Assembly: GCA_022432975.1 (NCBI GenBank)
Contig: CM039508.1
Location: forward strand, 45,349,646 to 45,413,645
Reading direction: 5' to 3'
From: Begonia masoniana
Lineage: Eukaryota > Streptophyta > Magnoliopsida > Cucurbitales > Begoniaceae
DNA: 64,000 nucleotides
Below are positions 24,033 through 35,340 of the stretch, in pieces (the first letter of the stretch is position 1; each line of letters starts with the position of its first letter). Both the position numbers and the translations under genes were made by a program. Below the pieces are notes generated by a model. The model did no database searches and was not told where the DNA came from. It saw only the letters and a program-made list of their open reading frames with translations.

Positions 24033-24953
24033 GGGAAAAATGCAAAATAAACCTTAATGTTTAGGAAATAGGCAAAAAAAGGAAAGAAGTATAGTTTTAG
24101 GCAAAAAGAGGAAAGAAGTTTGGAAAATAGGCAAAAAAAGGACTTTGGCCGGTTTTTTGATCGGACCGGCCGGATTTTCCGATTTATTTTTTTTATTTTA
24201 CAAATTAATTTTAAACAAATAGTAAACGATATTCAATTTACTTGAAATTTTTACCACATGTTTACCACAGTTTTTGAAGATAACTTTGAAAGTTTCGTGA
24301 TTTTTCGACGCTCGTACGATTTATTGTAATGTTATTTATATATTTGATAAAATAATTATAATAAATCGTATAAGCGTTGAAAAATCACAAAACATTTCAA
24401 ATGTTATCATAATGTGATAAACATGTGGTAAACATTTCAAGTATATTAAATATCGTTTGCTATTTTTTAAAAATTAATTTTAGTTTCTTCTTCACTTTAT
24501 AAATTAATTTAAAAACAAATAGTACACGATATTTAATATACTCGAAATGTTTATCACATGTTTATCTCATTATGAGAAGATTATGTGAAAAGTTTCGTGA
24601 TTTTGTAACGCTTATACGATTTATTATAATTATTTTATCAAATACATAAATAAACTTACAATAAATCGTACGAGCCTCGAAAAATCACGAAACTTTCAAG
24701 GTTATCTTCACATACTGTGGTAAACATGTGGTAAAGATTTTAAGTAAATTGAATATCGTTTACTATTTGTTTTAAAATTAAATTATAAAATAAAAAAAAT
24801 AAATTGGAAAATCCGGCCGGTCCGATCAAAAAACCGGCCAAAGTCCTTTTTGTGCCTATTTTCCAAACTTCTTTCCTCTTTTTGCCTAAAACTAAACTTC
24901 TTTCCTTTTTTTGCCTTTTTCTCAAACATCAAGGTTTATTTTGCATTTTTCCC
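24033..24953. mobile_element. Mutator-type non-autonomous foldback element
   Basis: 921 bp starting gggaaaaatgcaaaataaac and ending with its inverted match gcatttttccc, flanked by a perfect 9-bp duplication TAAGAAGAA (24024-24032 and 24954-24962). The empty site TAAGAAGAA is single in RLK-1 at 16237-16245. A 9-bp duplication and very long inverted ends are the hallmark of Mutator-like elements. The entire element is a palindrome centred near 24493, and each half is itself roughly palindromic (repeats of CCACATGTTTACCACA / TGTGGTAAACATGTGG). No coding region. Confidence 0.88.
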
Positions 24954-26127
24954 TAAGAAGAACAATATGGCAGCCAACCCCAAAATAGAAACGCATGTTA
25001 AAACGATAATCTTTAGAAGTTTAGTAGATTTTGGCCTCTTCCGTGCTCCATGAGTGCAATTGGGTAGGCGTAGAGCAGTGATTCCACCACAAAGTCTGTC
25101 GTTCCCGAGCAACGAGACTACAGATGCATTTGAAAAAACTCCATTCGATGGAACCTCGCCCTCAAAATTGTTGAAGGATAGATTCAAGTAACTCACATCA
25201 AAAGTAGACAAAAAATCTGGAATTTGGCCTGACAAATTGTTGCTAGCAAGGTCGAGAAATCGAACATCTCTCGATGAACTAAAGCTTGAAGGAATAGACC
25301 CGTGGAAATGATTCCCCTTCAAGTCGAGATACTCCAAACTCTTGCAACTGCCCAATTTGCTTGGAATGTTTCCAGATAATTCATTATCAGATAAATCCAA
25401 GAGAGTCAACATTTTTAAACTACCAACTGCAACAGGTAAATCTCCACTGAACTTGTTTTGAGATAAATCCAGCGCTGCTCCTAATTTCGAAAGAGAGAAA
25501 ACTTGTTTAGGAATGCTCCCAGTAAAGAAATTATAGCTAACAGAAATTTCGGACAACTCCCTGCAATTTTCAATTCTCATTGGTAGCAGGGATTTCGCCT
25601 GAAAGAGCATTTCCTCCAAGAGTCCAAGATTGTAAGTTTAAAAGCTTGCCAATGTCAGAGGGTATCTTTCCGCTAAAATTATTTTGTTCAAATCCTAGTC
25701 TATTTAAGCCCACAAGATTGCCTATTCCCGACGGTATTTTCCGTACAATCGATTGCTGCCTAACAATATTAACTAAAGTTGAGTTGATAAGTTTGCGATG
25801 GAACTGGGTAGAACTCCTTGGAAGGAGTTCTGGGAGAGAGTCAGCCAATATAACTGGCTCCAATTTGTCAATGAGCTTAGAAAATTCAACTCATCCATGT
25901 CTCCACTTCCAAGATTATTTTCATCTAACGTAAGTTCTGATAAACTTTTCATGCCGCCAAAATCAACTCTCAACTTGCCAGAGAAATTGTTAGTATTTAA
26001 TGAAACATGCTCCAGACTTGAAATGTTGGACTAGGAAGGAGGAATAGAGCCTGTGAAGTGATTATTTCCATTTGAAACAACGGAAGCTTAGGAAGAGAGT
26101 GGCCCATGCTTGGTGAAAGACTTCCGT

Positions 26128-26420
26128 TGACGCAGCGGGATGCAGGAACGAACGAAAAAACTCTCTCGCAAGAGAAACCAAGAGAAACCCTAATTTTCTG
26201 AATCTTGAATAATAATTCAATGCCCTTGAATTCAGAATACAATCTTAAATAAAATAGCCAACTAATTTAGGAAATTAAAATAAAATAAAATAATACATAA
26301 AATAGTTCATAAAATATTTAAATGTTGATTTGAAACTGATTTGAAGGCTTGGGATCTTTGAATACTGATTTGAAGCTGATTTGAAAGATTTCGGGCTTGA
26401 TTTAGGAGATCACCACATCA
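26128..26420 (-). repeat. 3' LTR of the TR-GAG-like element
   Basis: 293 bp. The Gag-protease reading frame runs five codons into it before the stop at 26402, and the purine tract lies within the last coding codons, a layout known in several gypsy lineages. Confidence 0.9.
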
Positions 26421-28581
26421 TTCTCCCCTACCATAGAAAAACTCGACCCCGAGTTTTCCGGATATATTAATTCATCGTCCAGAAAGAACGGAAAGATATG
26501 GTGCTGAATGTCTCTCTTAGGTGGCAAACCACTCGGCAGCTCCTTAGGAACGATGTCAGCAAACTCTTCCAATAACAGGTTGACTTCTCGGGGTAGTTCG
26601 ATCGTCGAATGCTCTTCACCAACCACTATAATTTGTCGCATGAATAGTGTATAAGCCTTCTGAGATTCTTTAATTGTCTCCTCCATTTCATGACCCGTTT
26701 GAGTATTAGTAAAGAAAGATCGTCCATCTACTTTAGATGTTTTAGGACGGTGTTTTGCTTTCAGAGGAAGTAATGTGAACTTCATCATGTCCTTCGTCAA
26801 ATTATAGACGTTGTCTCTGCCTACGTGTTGAGTGTCTACATCAAACTGCCACGGTCTACCAAATAGAATGTGACATGCATCCATATCTACGATATCACAG
26901 TACACTTCATCTGCATATTTGCCGATAGAAAATGATACCTTGCATCGTTCTTTTACTTGAATCTCCTCGGCTGCCTTGATCCATCCAATTGAGTACGGAG
27001 TAGGGTGCTTCTCTATTGGTAATTGTAAAATCTCTACGGCTTTTCTGCCGATAATATTCTCGCAACTACCACTGTCGATGATCAAATCAAAGAGTCGACC
27101 ATTAATAGTGCATCTAGTGCGAAATAATTGATATCTCTGGGAGCAATCTTCTTGCTTAGGAGTGAGCATCAATTTTTGAATTACGAATGCCTCTTCTCCC
27201 CTCTCTTCGTCCCCTTCTTCAAACGCCTCCACGTCGCCATCGGGTTCACAACAAATTTCTTGCTCATGCTCATCTCTATCAACAATATTGATTGTTCTCC
27301 GATTCGGACACTCGTTTGATCGATGATAAGGCTGATTGCATCGGAAACATTTGTCAATGATAGGTCTCGCATAGGGGTTGGTTGATTTTGGCGCTTCTTT
27401 ATTTTCGGTTACCACTCGCTTCCCAATCGATTTATCTTCTGTTTGTTCTGAGCGAGCTGAGATGTTAGAAACTGACTTTTCTTTCTCCATATTATTTCTC
27501 TGAAACCCTTCATTCTCGTAAGTATGCCTGCTCGAGTCAAACCTACTATTGTTACCCTGTTTCTCTTGGATCATCAGTTCAGCCTTTATCGCCATATTTT
27601 TCGCTTCATTCAGACTTCGCAAAACATGAACTCCGATTTTGTCTCGAATATAGGGTTTCAACCCATCCAAATATCGAGCTACCTGTTGCCCTTCACTTTC
27701 TCGCAAGTCATTCCTTTCTGCCAATCTCATAAATTCGGCTGTATAATCATACACAGTTCTCATACCTTGATGACAACGTTGATACTGTTGGAACAGAATT
27801 TGTTCATAATCAGGGGCAAGAAATCCGCCTGTAATAATTGCTTCATCCGAGTCCAGGTTCTAACAGGTTGTTTGCCTTCTCGATAGCGTTTGTTTTGTAA
27901 CCTCTCCCACCATGCAGAAGCTCCACCCTTCAATCGGCACGCCATCAATTTCACTCTTTTTTCTGACGGAATCTCCATGTATTCGAAGAATCGATCAACC
28001 TCAGCAACCCAATCGATGAAATCTTCGATTTTTAAATTTCCGTTGAAGCTAGGGATGTCCACCTTCAATTTAAACTCGTTTTCGACAGCATGAATATTAA
28101 ATATGCCGTTACCGCCACCAAATCTGCCACGACCGCCGCCGAATCTACCATAACCACCGCCGAATCGGCCAAAACCGCCGCCGCCAAATCGGCCGCCGCC
28201 GCCGCCGCCGCCATCTCCTTCACGACGACCGAAGCGATTTTCTATTGTCTCCACCTCTTCTTCTTCTTCATCTGAATCAACCTCATAATCGAGTATAGGT
28301 CGTCTTAGATTATTCGCAGAAACAGGTAGTTCATAGCGTTCGCCTTGAGCAGTCTCATCTCTCGGACGAACCCTCTCACAATCTCTGTTTCTATTGGCAT
28401 CAAACCCTAGGGTGTCAAAACGACCAATCAAGTCTTCAAGGCGCTGCTCGATACGCCGGAAATTTTGATCGACATTTTTTCCCAAGTTTTTGAATGTCGC
28501 CTCTTGAGCCTCTAATCCGACTCGCAAGACTTCCACTTCTTGAACGACGTTCGGGACGTGATTGCTTCCTGAACTGGCCAT
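26402..28581 (-). pseudogene. Gag-protease remnant joined to the polyprotein's C terminus
   Basis: Starts at ATG 28581. Shows a coiled N-terminal region ([16 protein letters not shown]), an acidic run, a long Gly-Arg-Phe-rich stretch (about 28100-28210), gag domain ([12 protein letters not shown]) and, after a one-base frame break near 27770-27815, the rest of Gag (VYDYTAEFMRLAERNDL). A zinc knuckle (CFRCNQPYHRSNEC) and aspartic protease (LIIDSGSCENIIG) follow. After PSGLPPKRDIQHHI, where the linker to RT should follow, the frame jumps near 26490 to an ending SGSSFSMVGENDV, which looks like a gypsy polyprotein terminus. About 3 kb of pol was removed without shifting frame. Confidence 0.85.
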
Positions 28582-28615
28582 CGCATACTGAACTGAAAAC
28601 AGCTCTGATACCACC

Positions 28616-28907
28616 TGACGCAGCGGGATGCGGGAACGAACGAAAAAACTCTCTCGCAAGAGAAACCAAGAGAAACCCTAATTTTCTGAATCTTGAATAA
28701 TAATTCAATGCCTTGAATTCAGAATACAATTTTAAATAAAATAGCCAACTAATTTAGGAAATTAAAATAAAATAAAATAATGCATAAAATAGTTCATAAA
28801 ATATTTAAATGTTGATTTGAAACTGATTTGAAGGCTTGGAATCTTTGAATACTGATTTGAAGCTGATTTGAAAGATTTCGGGATTGATTTAGGAGATCAT
28901 CACATCA
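28616..28907 (-). repeat. 5' LTR of the TR-GAG-like element
   Basis: 292 bp, about 2% different from its partner by eye. The primer site TGGTATCAGAGCT lies on the minus strand at about 28601-28613. Confidence 0.9.
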
Positions 28908-29761
28908 TCCATGAAGTCGATTGTTTGGAAAGGAGAAGACTTCAGAAAGGATAGGTTGTAAATAGAGGAAGGTAAGGTACCAGAAAGCCCATTGGCACCT
29001 ATTCCTAACATCTTTAACTTTTTCAATCGACCAATAGAAGAGGGTATGCTTCCACCTAAACGATTACTAGCAACTGCGAGGATTTCTATTGAAGTTAGAT
29101 TTCCTATAGCAGATGGTATACCCCCAGTTATGTTGTTTCTAGAATATCGAAGAACTTTAAGGCTGGAAATTGAAAATATGTCGATTGGAATATTTCCAAC
29201 TAGTTCGTTCCCACCAAGATCTAAATTTACAAGCTCAGTGCAGTTGGACAGAATTTTTGGAATCTCTCCATGAAAAGAATTATTGGTAAGAACCAAACTC
29301 TTCAATCTAGAGAGAAGACCCAAATTATCAGGAATCCTACCAACAAACTTGTTGTTTGGGATAGAGAAATATTCGAGAAAACTGAGGTTTCCCAACGAAG
29401 GAGACAGACGACCCACCAAGCCTTTAGAAGGGAGGTCTAACCTGGTGACTCGTCCATGCCGAGGATCACAAGCAATACCTTCCCATCTGCAAAAATGGAG
29501 AGAATCATTCCACGAACGAAGAGCTTCAGAAGGGTCTGCAACCATCAGCTTGACATCCAAGAGAGAAAGACAATCGGCAGATTTCTCTGCAACTGAGCTT
29601 CCACCTACTGCATAAGCATTAGCATGAGTTTCCAAATTATGCTGAAGAAGAAACAAAAGAAGAAACAGTATAAAGGATTTTGCAAAGAATAGCATCTTCA
29701 ACGTTGTATTGCATGGGATCAATTACATGAATCATGCATATAAATAGCATTTATCAAATGG

Positions 29762-30071
29762 GTACAATCGTCAACGACAGTCCCGTAGTAGTTAGGACTA
29801 CCTTATTCATTCAAATAAATTTCCAGTTGACTCATTCACTTTGCTTTTAATGCCTTGGAAAGTCACATCATCAAGACTTGGTCCTCGAACACATCTTTTT
29901 CCAACGAAAATTCTGTGTACAATCGTCAACGACAGTCCCGTAGTAGTTAGGACTACCTTTTTCATTCAAATCCATTTCCAGTTGACTCATTCACTTTGCT
30001 TTTAATGCCTTGGAAAGTCACATCATCAAGACTTGGTCCTCCCAACACATCTTTTTCCAACGAAAATTCTT
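29762..30071. repeat. 155-bp tandem duplication upstream of RLK-2
   Basis: Two adjacent copies, 29762-29916 and 29917-30071, each beginning gtacaatcgtcaacgacag, differing at a handful of positions (for example aaataaatt/aaatccatt, cgaac/ccaac). They start 40 bp upstream of the RLK-2 ATG on the minus strand, so the duplication covers its presumed proximal promoter or leader. Each unit contains ttgactcatt, a possible W-box core (TTGAC), so the duplication doubles that element. Confidence 0.9.
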
Positions 30072-30119
30072 TATGTCATTAAGGCCGTATCTTGAAGAAG
30101 ATCCGCAAGTTTATTTTTT

Positions 30120-31003
30120 GGGTTAAGTGCATAAAAAACCTCGAACTATGGGAATAGGGCAAAAAAAAGCTCCAACTACGAAAAAGGCAAAATAAAGACT
30201 TGCGGGGACTGATTACCCCCGCAGAGGGTGGGGCGGGTACCCGCCCCCTCACGCGGGTACCCGCCTCACGCGGGGGGTCACTTCTCTCTCTCGACAGTTG
30301 ACTCACTCAAAGGAAAACAGAGCCTCCATACGCCATCGCCAGGCTTCAGAGTCACTCGAAAGGGTTCTATCTTCTCGCTGCTTTCCCTCTGAGCTCCGAA
30401 GTGGAAGAAGATGAAGTGGAGGTTGACAGCAGAATTTAGATCTACGACCTTCCGAAACAGAGAAGAGAACCTGAACTTATCAGATTACTCTATACTTGAG
30501 ACAACCGAATATTATGTATATAAGAACAGATAATAATCATTATATTTGTCCCAAGTCTACAACTTCTGAAACTCCATAGCCTCTCTCTGGTCTCTCTCAG
30601 CAGTCTGGATTTTCTGCTCTGCACATGAAGAAATGGGAAAAGAAATTCAATACCCGCATTAGTGCGCGGCTACAGGGGCAAGTTTGAATATTAAAAACGC
30701 TGAAGCTTTCTTCTTGAAATAGAAGATCTGCTCCAGAAAAAGAAGCACCAGTACGAAGAACGGAATGACGGGCGACAAACCAAGCAAGAGAGCATCCATG
30801 GCGTTTTCCCTTTGAGTGAGTCAACTGTCGAGAGAGAGAAGTGACCCCCCGCGTGAGGCGGGTACCCGCGTGAGGGGGCGGGTACCCGCCCCACCCTCTG
30901 CGGGGGGTAATCAGTCCCCGCAAGTCTTTATTTTGCCTTTTTCGTAGTTGGAGCTTTTTTTTGCCTTATTCCCATAGTTCGAGCTTTTTTATGCACTTAA
31001 CCC
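30120..31003. mobile_element. Mutator-type element with long inverted ends and a non-repeated centre
   Basis: 884 bp beginning gggttaagtgcataaaaaac and ending with the inverse ttttttatgcacttaaccc, with a 9-bp duplication TTATTTTTT on both sides (30111-30119, 31004-31012; low complexity weakens this slightly). The inverted arms are about 190 bp (30120-30317 and 30811-31003) and include GC-rich palindromes such as GCGGGTACCCGC. The centre, about 490 bp, is not inverted and has a different composition, as in Pack-MULEs that carry host gene pieces. It shares end style with 24033-24953 but is a different family. Confidence 0.85.
30659..30799 (-). pseudogene. Small open frame with a membrane anchor inside the Mutator-type element
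   Basis: 46 codons from ATG 30799, immediately inside the right arm, to TAA 30659. The peptide starts MDALLLGLSPVIPFFVLV, has one hydrophobic helix (about residues 3-28) and then a Lys cluster FYFKKK, then runs off as AFLIFKLAPVAAH. A short N-terminal helix followed by lysines is typical of ER signal anchors. The LLFLEQIFYFKKK part recalls sterol C-22 desaturase P450s (CYP710A), from memory only. If so, this is a captured first-exon piece. Expression is unknown. Confidence 0.4.
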
Positions 31004-31012
31004 TTATTTTTT

Positions 31013-34002
31013 TCCTTTTATTTTGGCTTTGAAAGTGACACTATGACAAGGTCAAAGATAAAAGACAACCTCCAATGTCCAACCAAAGACTCTCTGATAC
31101 CTTCATTACCGAGCAGAGACGTGATGAAACTAATTGAAAACGAAAAATTGCAGACATACTTGATTTCATTGAAATATTTCAATTCTTTTTTGTAAATAAA
31201 CCTCTAGAAAGTGATTTATGAAATATAATTAACTTTTTAATCACTAAAAAGACTTATAGCTCTTTACTATTTTTAAAATTATCATTTTAATATAGTTCTT
31301 TGAAAAAAATTACCTTTTGTCAGTGGTTTCTTGTTTCCCAACTTCTTGTCACTTTTTTTTTTAAATACAAAATTTTCTTATAAAAAAAATTAATAAGTAC
31401 CCAACTTCCACTCTTAACTTGTGACGATCCGTCCAGCTAAAACCAGAATGATGAGATCAGTTAGAATATGAAGTCCTAGCTTTCGCTTAGGCGTATATCC
31501 TAACTGAACTAACCCATGAACAAGGCTAATCCATGTATGCGTATGGACGTGCGTAATATATCTACATATACACTTACAATTTCAGATGTCACTTATAATG
31601 TATGTTTATGTTATGTATTTTCATTTCAGTGCATCTTAATGATAAATTCGTCCATCCGGCCACGAAAACTTACCCCCATGGGATGCATCAATCTTGTAGA
31701 TTCTTTCTGCGATGATCCTACTGCCAAAACAGAAATACTTTAAAATTGTCTATCAAACTCATCAGAATGATTACAGGAAAAAAAATTAAGAACTACATAT
31801 TAATAACAGAAAACAAAAAGATCCGGACAAAGTCAATGGCATGAAATTGAGAAACAGATAGCAGAACTTAAACTTTTGAATTTGTTATTGAAGGGGGCAA
31901 TGAACTTTCACAATTGGAATTAGTCGGAGCAACACTAGATTAGCACTTTTATTTGCAAATAATTTTGTTTAATTTGAATTATTCTTTTGATAAATGACCA
32001 CTATGATGAGTCAAACTCAATAGAATTCGATCAATCTTTTTTTCTGGGTTATGGGAGAAAACTGAACCAAATATTCTATTTCTTTGTCATTAATCGAATC
32101 ACTGCTCCAGACCTCCAGGATTCTATTTTATCATCAATCCACGGGCAAGCATCAAGGTCATTGAGCAGCTAGAACAGATGAAAACAGCACATAATTTTGA
32201 AGAATTGGAGTAAAAACCACGAACAATGTGCTCTGGTACCATGTTGCAGAATGATTTTTCAATTCATACTATTGCAGAACTACATCTTCAAACTTCTACA
32301 ATCCTTCATCAAGCATAATCCTAGGAAATTCAAATCCAAAAATCTTATATTTTACTCCTTTCAATTAAGAATGACATAACTACTACCACAAATATAAAGA
32401 AAAGCAACTATCTACTTTAATTACAACTATCATAGCATATTAAAACAGTAAATGAACAAATAATTAGCTTATCTTAAGAATTGGAGGTCTTGAATCTCTC
32501 GAACTTAATAAGAAAGTAAGAAATCCAAACCTAGAAATCATCCAAACGCGTTATTTTCAAAAACATAAACCAAGGTGAAAAGTTAAGTAGACTAACTTTG
32601 GAGCAACCTTTGTCACGAAAAGTGACCAATTGCATGTTGCGATAAAAAACTAAAATATTTAAATTATTTTTGTGATAAAGAAACTATGATGTAAAAAAGG
32701 TCAACACAGTATTGGTACTTCTTTCAAAGAGACATATATAGCTTCTTTTATGCAATCATAGAGTTGAGACAAACAAGACCACAAAAAACAGAAGCAACAA
32801 TTCCACCACCCAAATGCTTACGAAAAATAGCTAAAATCTTGGGCAAAACCTGCCAAAAAAAATTTTCAAACATGGCCACCATCTTTATATATATCTACCA
32901 TAAGTATATCTATGAAATTCGAGATCAATTTGGGAGCTACCTAACAAATTTGATTACATGTAACAAGAATTTATGGTATAATATCCAAATGCCTAAGTCT
33001 ATCAGCTGAATCTCATATTTTGAGTTTTGAATATCTAAGTATATAAAATTTTATGAGATAAAAGAAGTGAAACTTTTCTTTTCATAAAATCTAAAAAAAT
33101 TTCACAAGTTTTTTTCGTTATGACCAGTTTATGTAACGTGTATTGATGTACAAAATATATAAAAAGGGAATAAGAGAGCAAACAAAAGGCAAATACCACA
33201 AAAGCCATACATGAAAGCTCTAACACCTAACTTAGCTCTCCCCATAAAATTGTATTACAATAGATGAGCTTAAAATCCATTCTTGTTTAGCAACTTAGCA
33301 TTAAAAATCAACCTATCACTCTTGTTCAAATGCATTAAAAAACAAAAGGCAAAAGGGCAACCCACTGAGGTTATACAAGTCATACATTAGAATAATCATA
33401 AAAACTACGATACTTGCAGTAAAATAGGAGTTGAGAGTTCAAATACCTCAGGAACATCCAGAAATCATCTCATGATGATGGCATCAAATCATCAATTGAT
33501 TTGCTGGCAAGTGCAGCCACCTATCAACAAGAATGAAAAAAGTACATGAGAACAATATTATAGAGAAATTTGGCAAAAAATAATAAAATAAAATAAAAAA
33601 ATAGAACTTTCAAAGGGATGAGAAATATTTGATGTCACTAAATATGAATTTCCTCCATCAATTTACTTAAACTGAACAACTTGATAGAATCCATTCAAAT
33701 TTTGCTCCAGAATGTAGAAACGCATAACGATAACATATATATAAGAGATAGAAGCCACTAACATCTTCTGTAGAGACGAAGCAGAATGAAAGTGTTTTTA
33801 AATCGAGGAGAACAAACCCCCAAGGTCATATAGTTTGCTTTATGTTGAAGTAGTACGTGATATAAACAAATATACAGAACACAAACACCCATTCCAAAGA
33901 AAATTCAAGAAATGAAAAATGGTGAACAACCAAACAATTACTGGGTAAGCTAGAATTGAGTCACAATATATGTCACTGCTTTCATATATATTCTTCTAAT
34001 CA
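31013..34002. other. AT-rich intergenic stretch without a supported gene
   Basis: About 3 kb with stop codons in all frames and only short chance open frames. A segment near 31420-31520 (tgtgacgatccgtccag) resembles the start of a gypsy LTR but has no partner here. I see no RNA gene and no clear repeat pair. Confidence 0.6.
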
Positions 34003-34518
34003 CTAACCAATTAGCTTCTTCATCACATAGAGATTCATACAGCTCACGAGATCTCTATGTCCATCTCGATATAAAATGGTGTGGGTTATCAGATTGTGAA
34101 TAACTCGAGTTATGATATTCAAATCCTTGAATTTTGGTTTCACAAACCCTCCGATGTTGGCATTTTGATGAATTTCCCTAAAAAAATCAAGTCCCTCGGC
34201 CGATCTAAAAAAATCGCAATCTCGAGAAGCATTGTAGTATCTCTCCACATCTTTTCATTCTTCGGCAAACACAAGCAATTCATTAATTGACTCACGAGGT
34301 ATAACAATCTCTGTACTAAGAATGTACGTCTTCAAACATCCTACCCTCCCAGTAGAGATCAAGTTCCCATAAAACAAACGAACAATTTGGTCGCAGCTAT
34401 CGCTCATCAATTCGTACACTCCGTGTAGGGTGAAATTGTCAAACACCTCTTTGATTTGCAACGACTCCCACCCTCTAAAATTAATTGTCTTCGAATGAAT
34501 AACCGAACGGTTTGACAT
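34003..34518 (-). pseudogene. Putative plant transposon protein (Transposase_32-like), copy 1, broken
   Basis: Two short frames that belong together: 34518-34255 (HGVYELMSDSCDQIVRLFYGN ... VIPRESINELL) and 34248-34003 (MERYYNASRDCDFFRSAEG ... LITHTILYRDGHRDLV). A stop or small frame shift separates them. The pattern of a V-R-x-F-Y-x-N-L block, then a short V-x-I/S-x-x-x-I-N-x-L-L block, is what I know from the plant family annotated as putative plant transposon protein. Copy 2 at 41844-41259 aligns throughout and bridges the break. Molecular function is not established by anything visible. Confidence 0.5.
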
Positions 34519-34519
34519 A

Positions 34520-34850
34520 TCCTGCGTCGACGACCCCCCCCGCTCTCATACCTCATTATGAGAATGGGGGGCCGATCTGGGGAAGTGGCCCATGTTCTGA
34601 GAACCTTGAAAATGAAGAAGTAGGGGCGGTGTCTCTCGAGTCACGTGCGGTGCACGTTGAACGAGGTCTCCACCCCCCCCCCCCACCCCCACATCGACCT
34701 GCTGACCCAATATGTCCAGTACCACGTAAGTTCTGAACATATTGAGGGGCCGTTCCATTTAGCTCGGCTCCTGATCTCAGCGTAAATTGAGAACGGGAGG
34801 TGATCGGCCACCCGCTAGTGTTTAATTTGTTATATTTTTAATAGTTTAAG
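34520..34850. repeat. GC-rich end region of transposon copy 1
   Basis: Contains runs of C and G (gaccccccccgctctcat, ccaccccccccccccacccc), inverted pieces such as ctcatacctcattatgag, a gtcacgtgcggtgcacgttg segment and a terminal-like gagaacgggaggtgatcggcc. The last part matches the right end of copy 2 near 42500 (aaggtgatcgcgggg followed by ttaaattgtta), so it is probably the right end of a related element. I could not find its left end. Confidence 0.55.
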
Positions 34851-35340
34851 ATTTTACTTATTAAAATTTTTAGTTTAAGGGTTATTTCAAGTTAAACTCA
34901 TACTTTTATTATAGAATATAAATTAAAATATACACTTTATATTATGGGTCAAAATCCAAACATTGAGCTTTAGGAACATCAAATGACTCAATTTTAATAT
35001 TTAATGTTGTATTTAAATTGAAGTTTAATGTTGTGTCAACTCCAAGCAAGCCCTGCATAATGAGTTGGTTGTTAGACTGAATCCATGAGAGCCTTATTTT
35101 TTATAACTCCAAAATTTGTAATCTTTTACGCATATATCATTTAGAATATTCCAACATAGGAAATCTACTTAAATCCATAAAATCAATTTAGAAATCGGAT
35201 GGTTGAAATCTGTTGTCGAGTTTGATTTTAAATCCTCACATGGCATGAAGGAGGTGATGTTAGGCTTCTTTTTCCTCACAGGCCTCTTCGCTGAAGAGGG
35301 AAGAACTACATTATTTTTGTCGCCCTAGATATTATTGATC

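Larger units (their letters stand above)
26128..28907 (-). mobile_element. Ty3/gypsy derivative retaining only Gag and protease (TR-GAG-like)
   Basis: LTRs of 293 bp (26128-26420) and 292 bp (28616-28907), opening TGATGTGGTGAT on the minus strand. The primer site TGGTATCAGAGC is on the minus strand just inside the right LTR, and the polypurine tract GGTAGGGGAGAA sits next to the left LTR. Flanks TCCGT (26123-26127) and TCCAT (28908-28912) are a 5-bp target duplication with one later change. The LTRs differ by about six substitutions and one indel. RT, RNase H and integrase are missing. Inserted in the LRR exon of RLK-2. Confidence 0.92.
22740..29722 (-). pseudogene. RLK-2: LRR-XII receptor kinase pseudogene with three transposon insertions
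   Basis: Read leftward from ATG 29722 (or the Met nine codons in): hydrophobic signal peptide (MLFFAKSFILFLLL), LRR N-cap (SWNDSLHFCRWEGIACD) and LRRs to 28913. A gypsy-derived element follows, then degraded LRRs 26122-25000 with frame breaks and a lost segment near 25570. Next are the LRR cap and membrane segment, a foldback element, a badly decayed kinase (about 24020-23640) missing most of its N lobe, and the exon 2 remnant 23520-23310, then a TRIM-like insert and the last codons near 22935. The 22740-22880 tail matches the flank of RLK-5 at 60735-60880. No functional kinase can be made from it. Confidence 0.82.

Noticed and set aside
28090..28275. Ala/Thr-rich plus-strand frame opposite the Gly-Arg-Phe stretch
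   Set aside because: Antisense shadow of the repetitive Gly-rich Gag segment.
33465..33530. Possible terminal exon on the minus strand (AG followed by about 16 codons reading ALASKSIDDLMPSS, then stop)
   Set aside because: Looks exon-like but no upstream exons or matching gene could be found within reach; too short to support.
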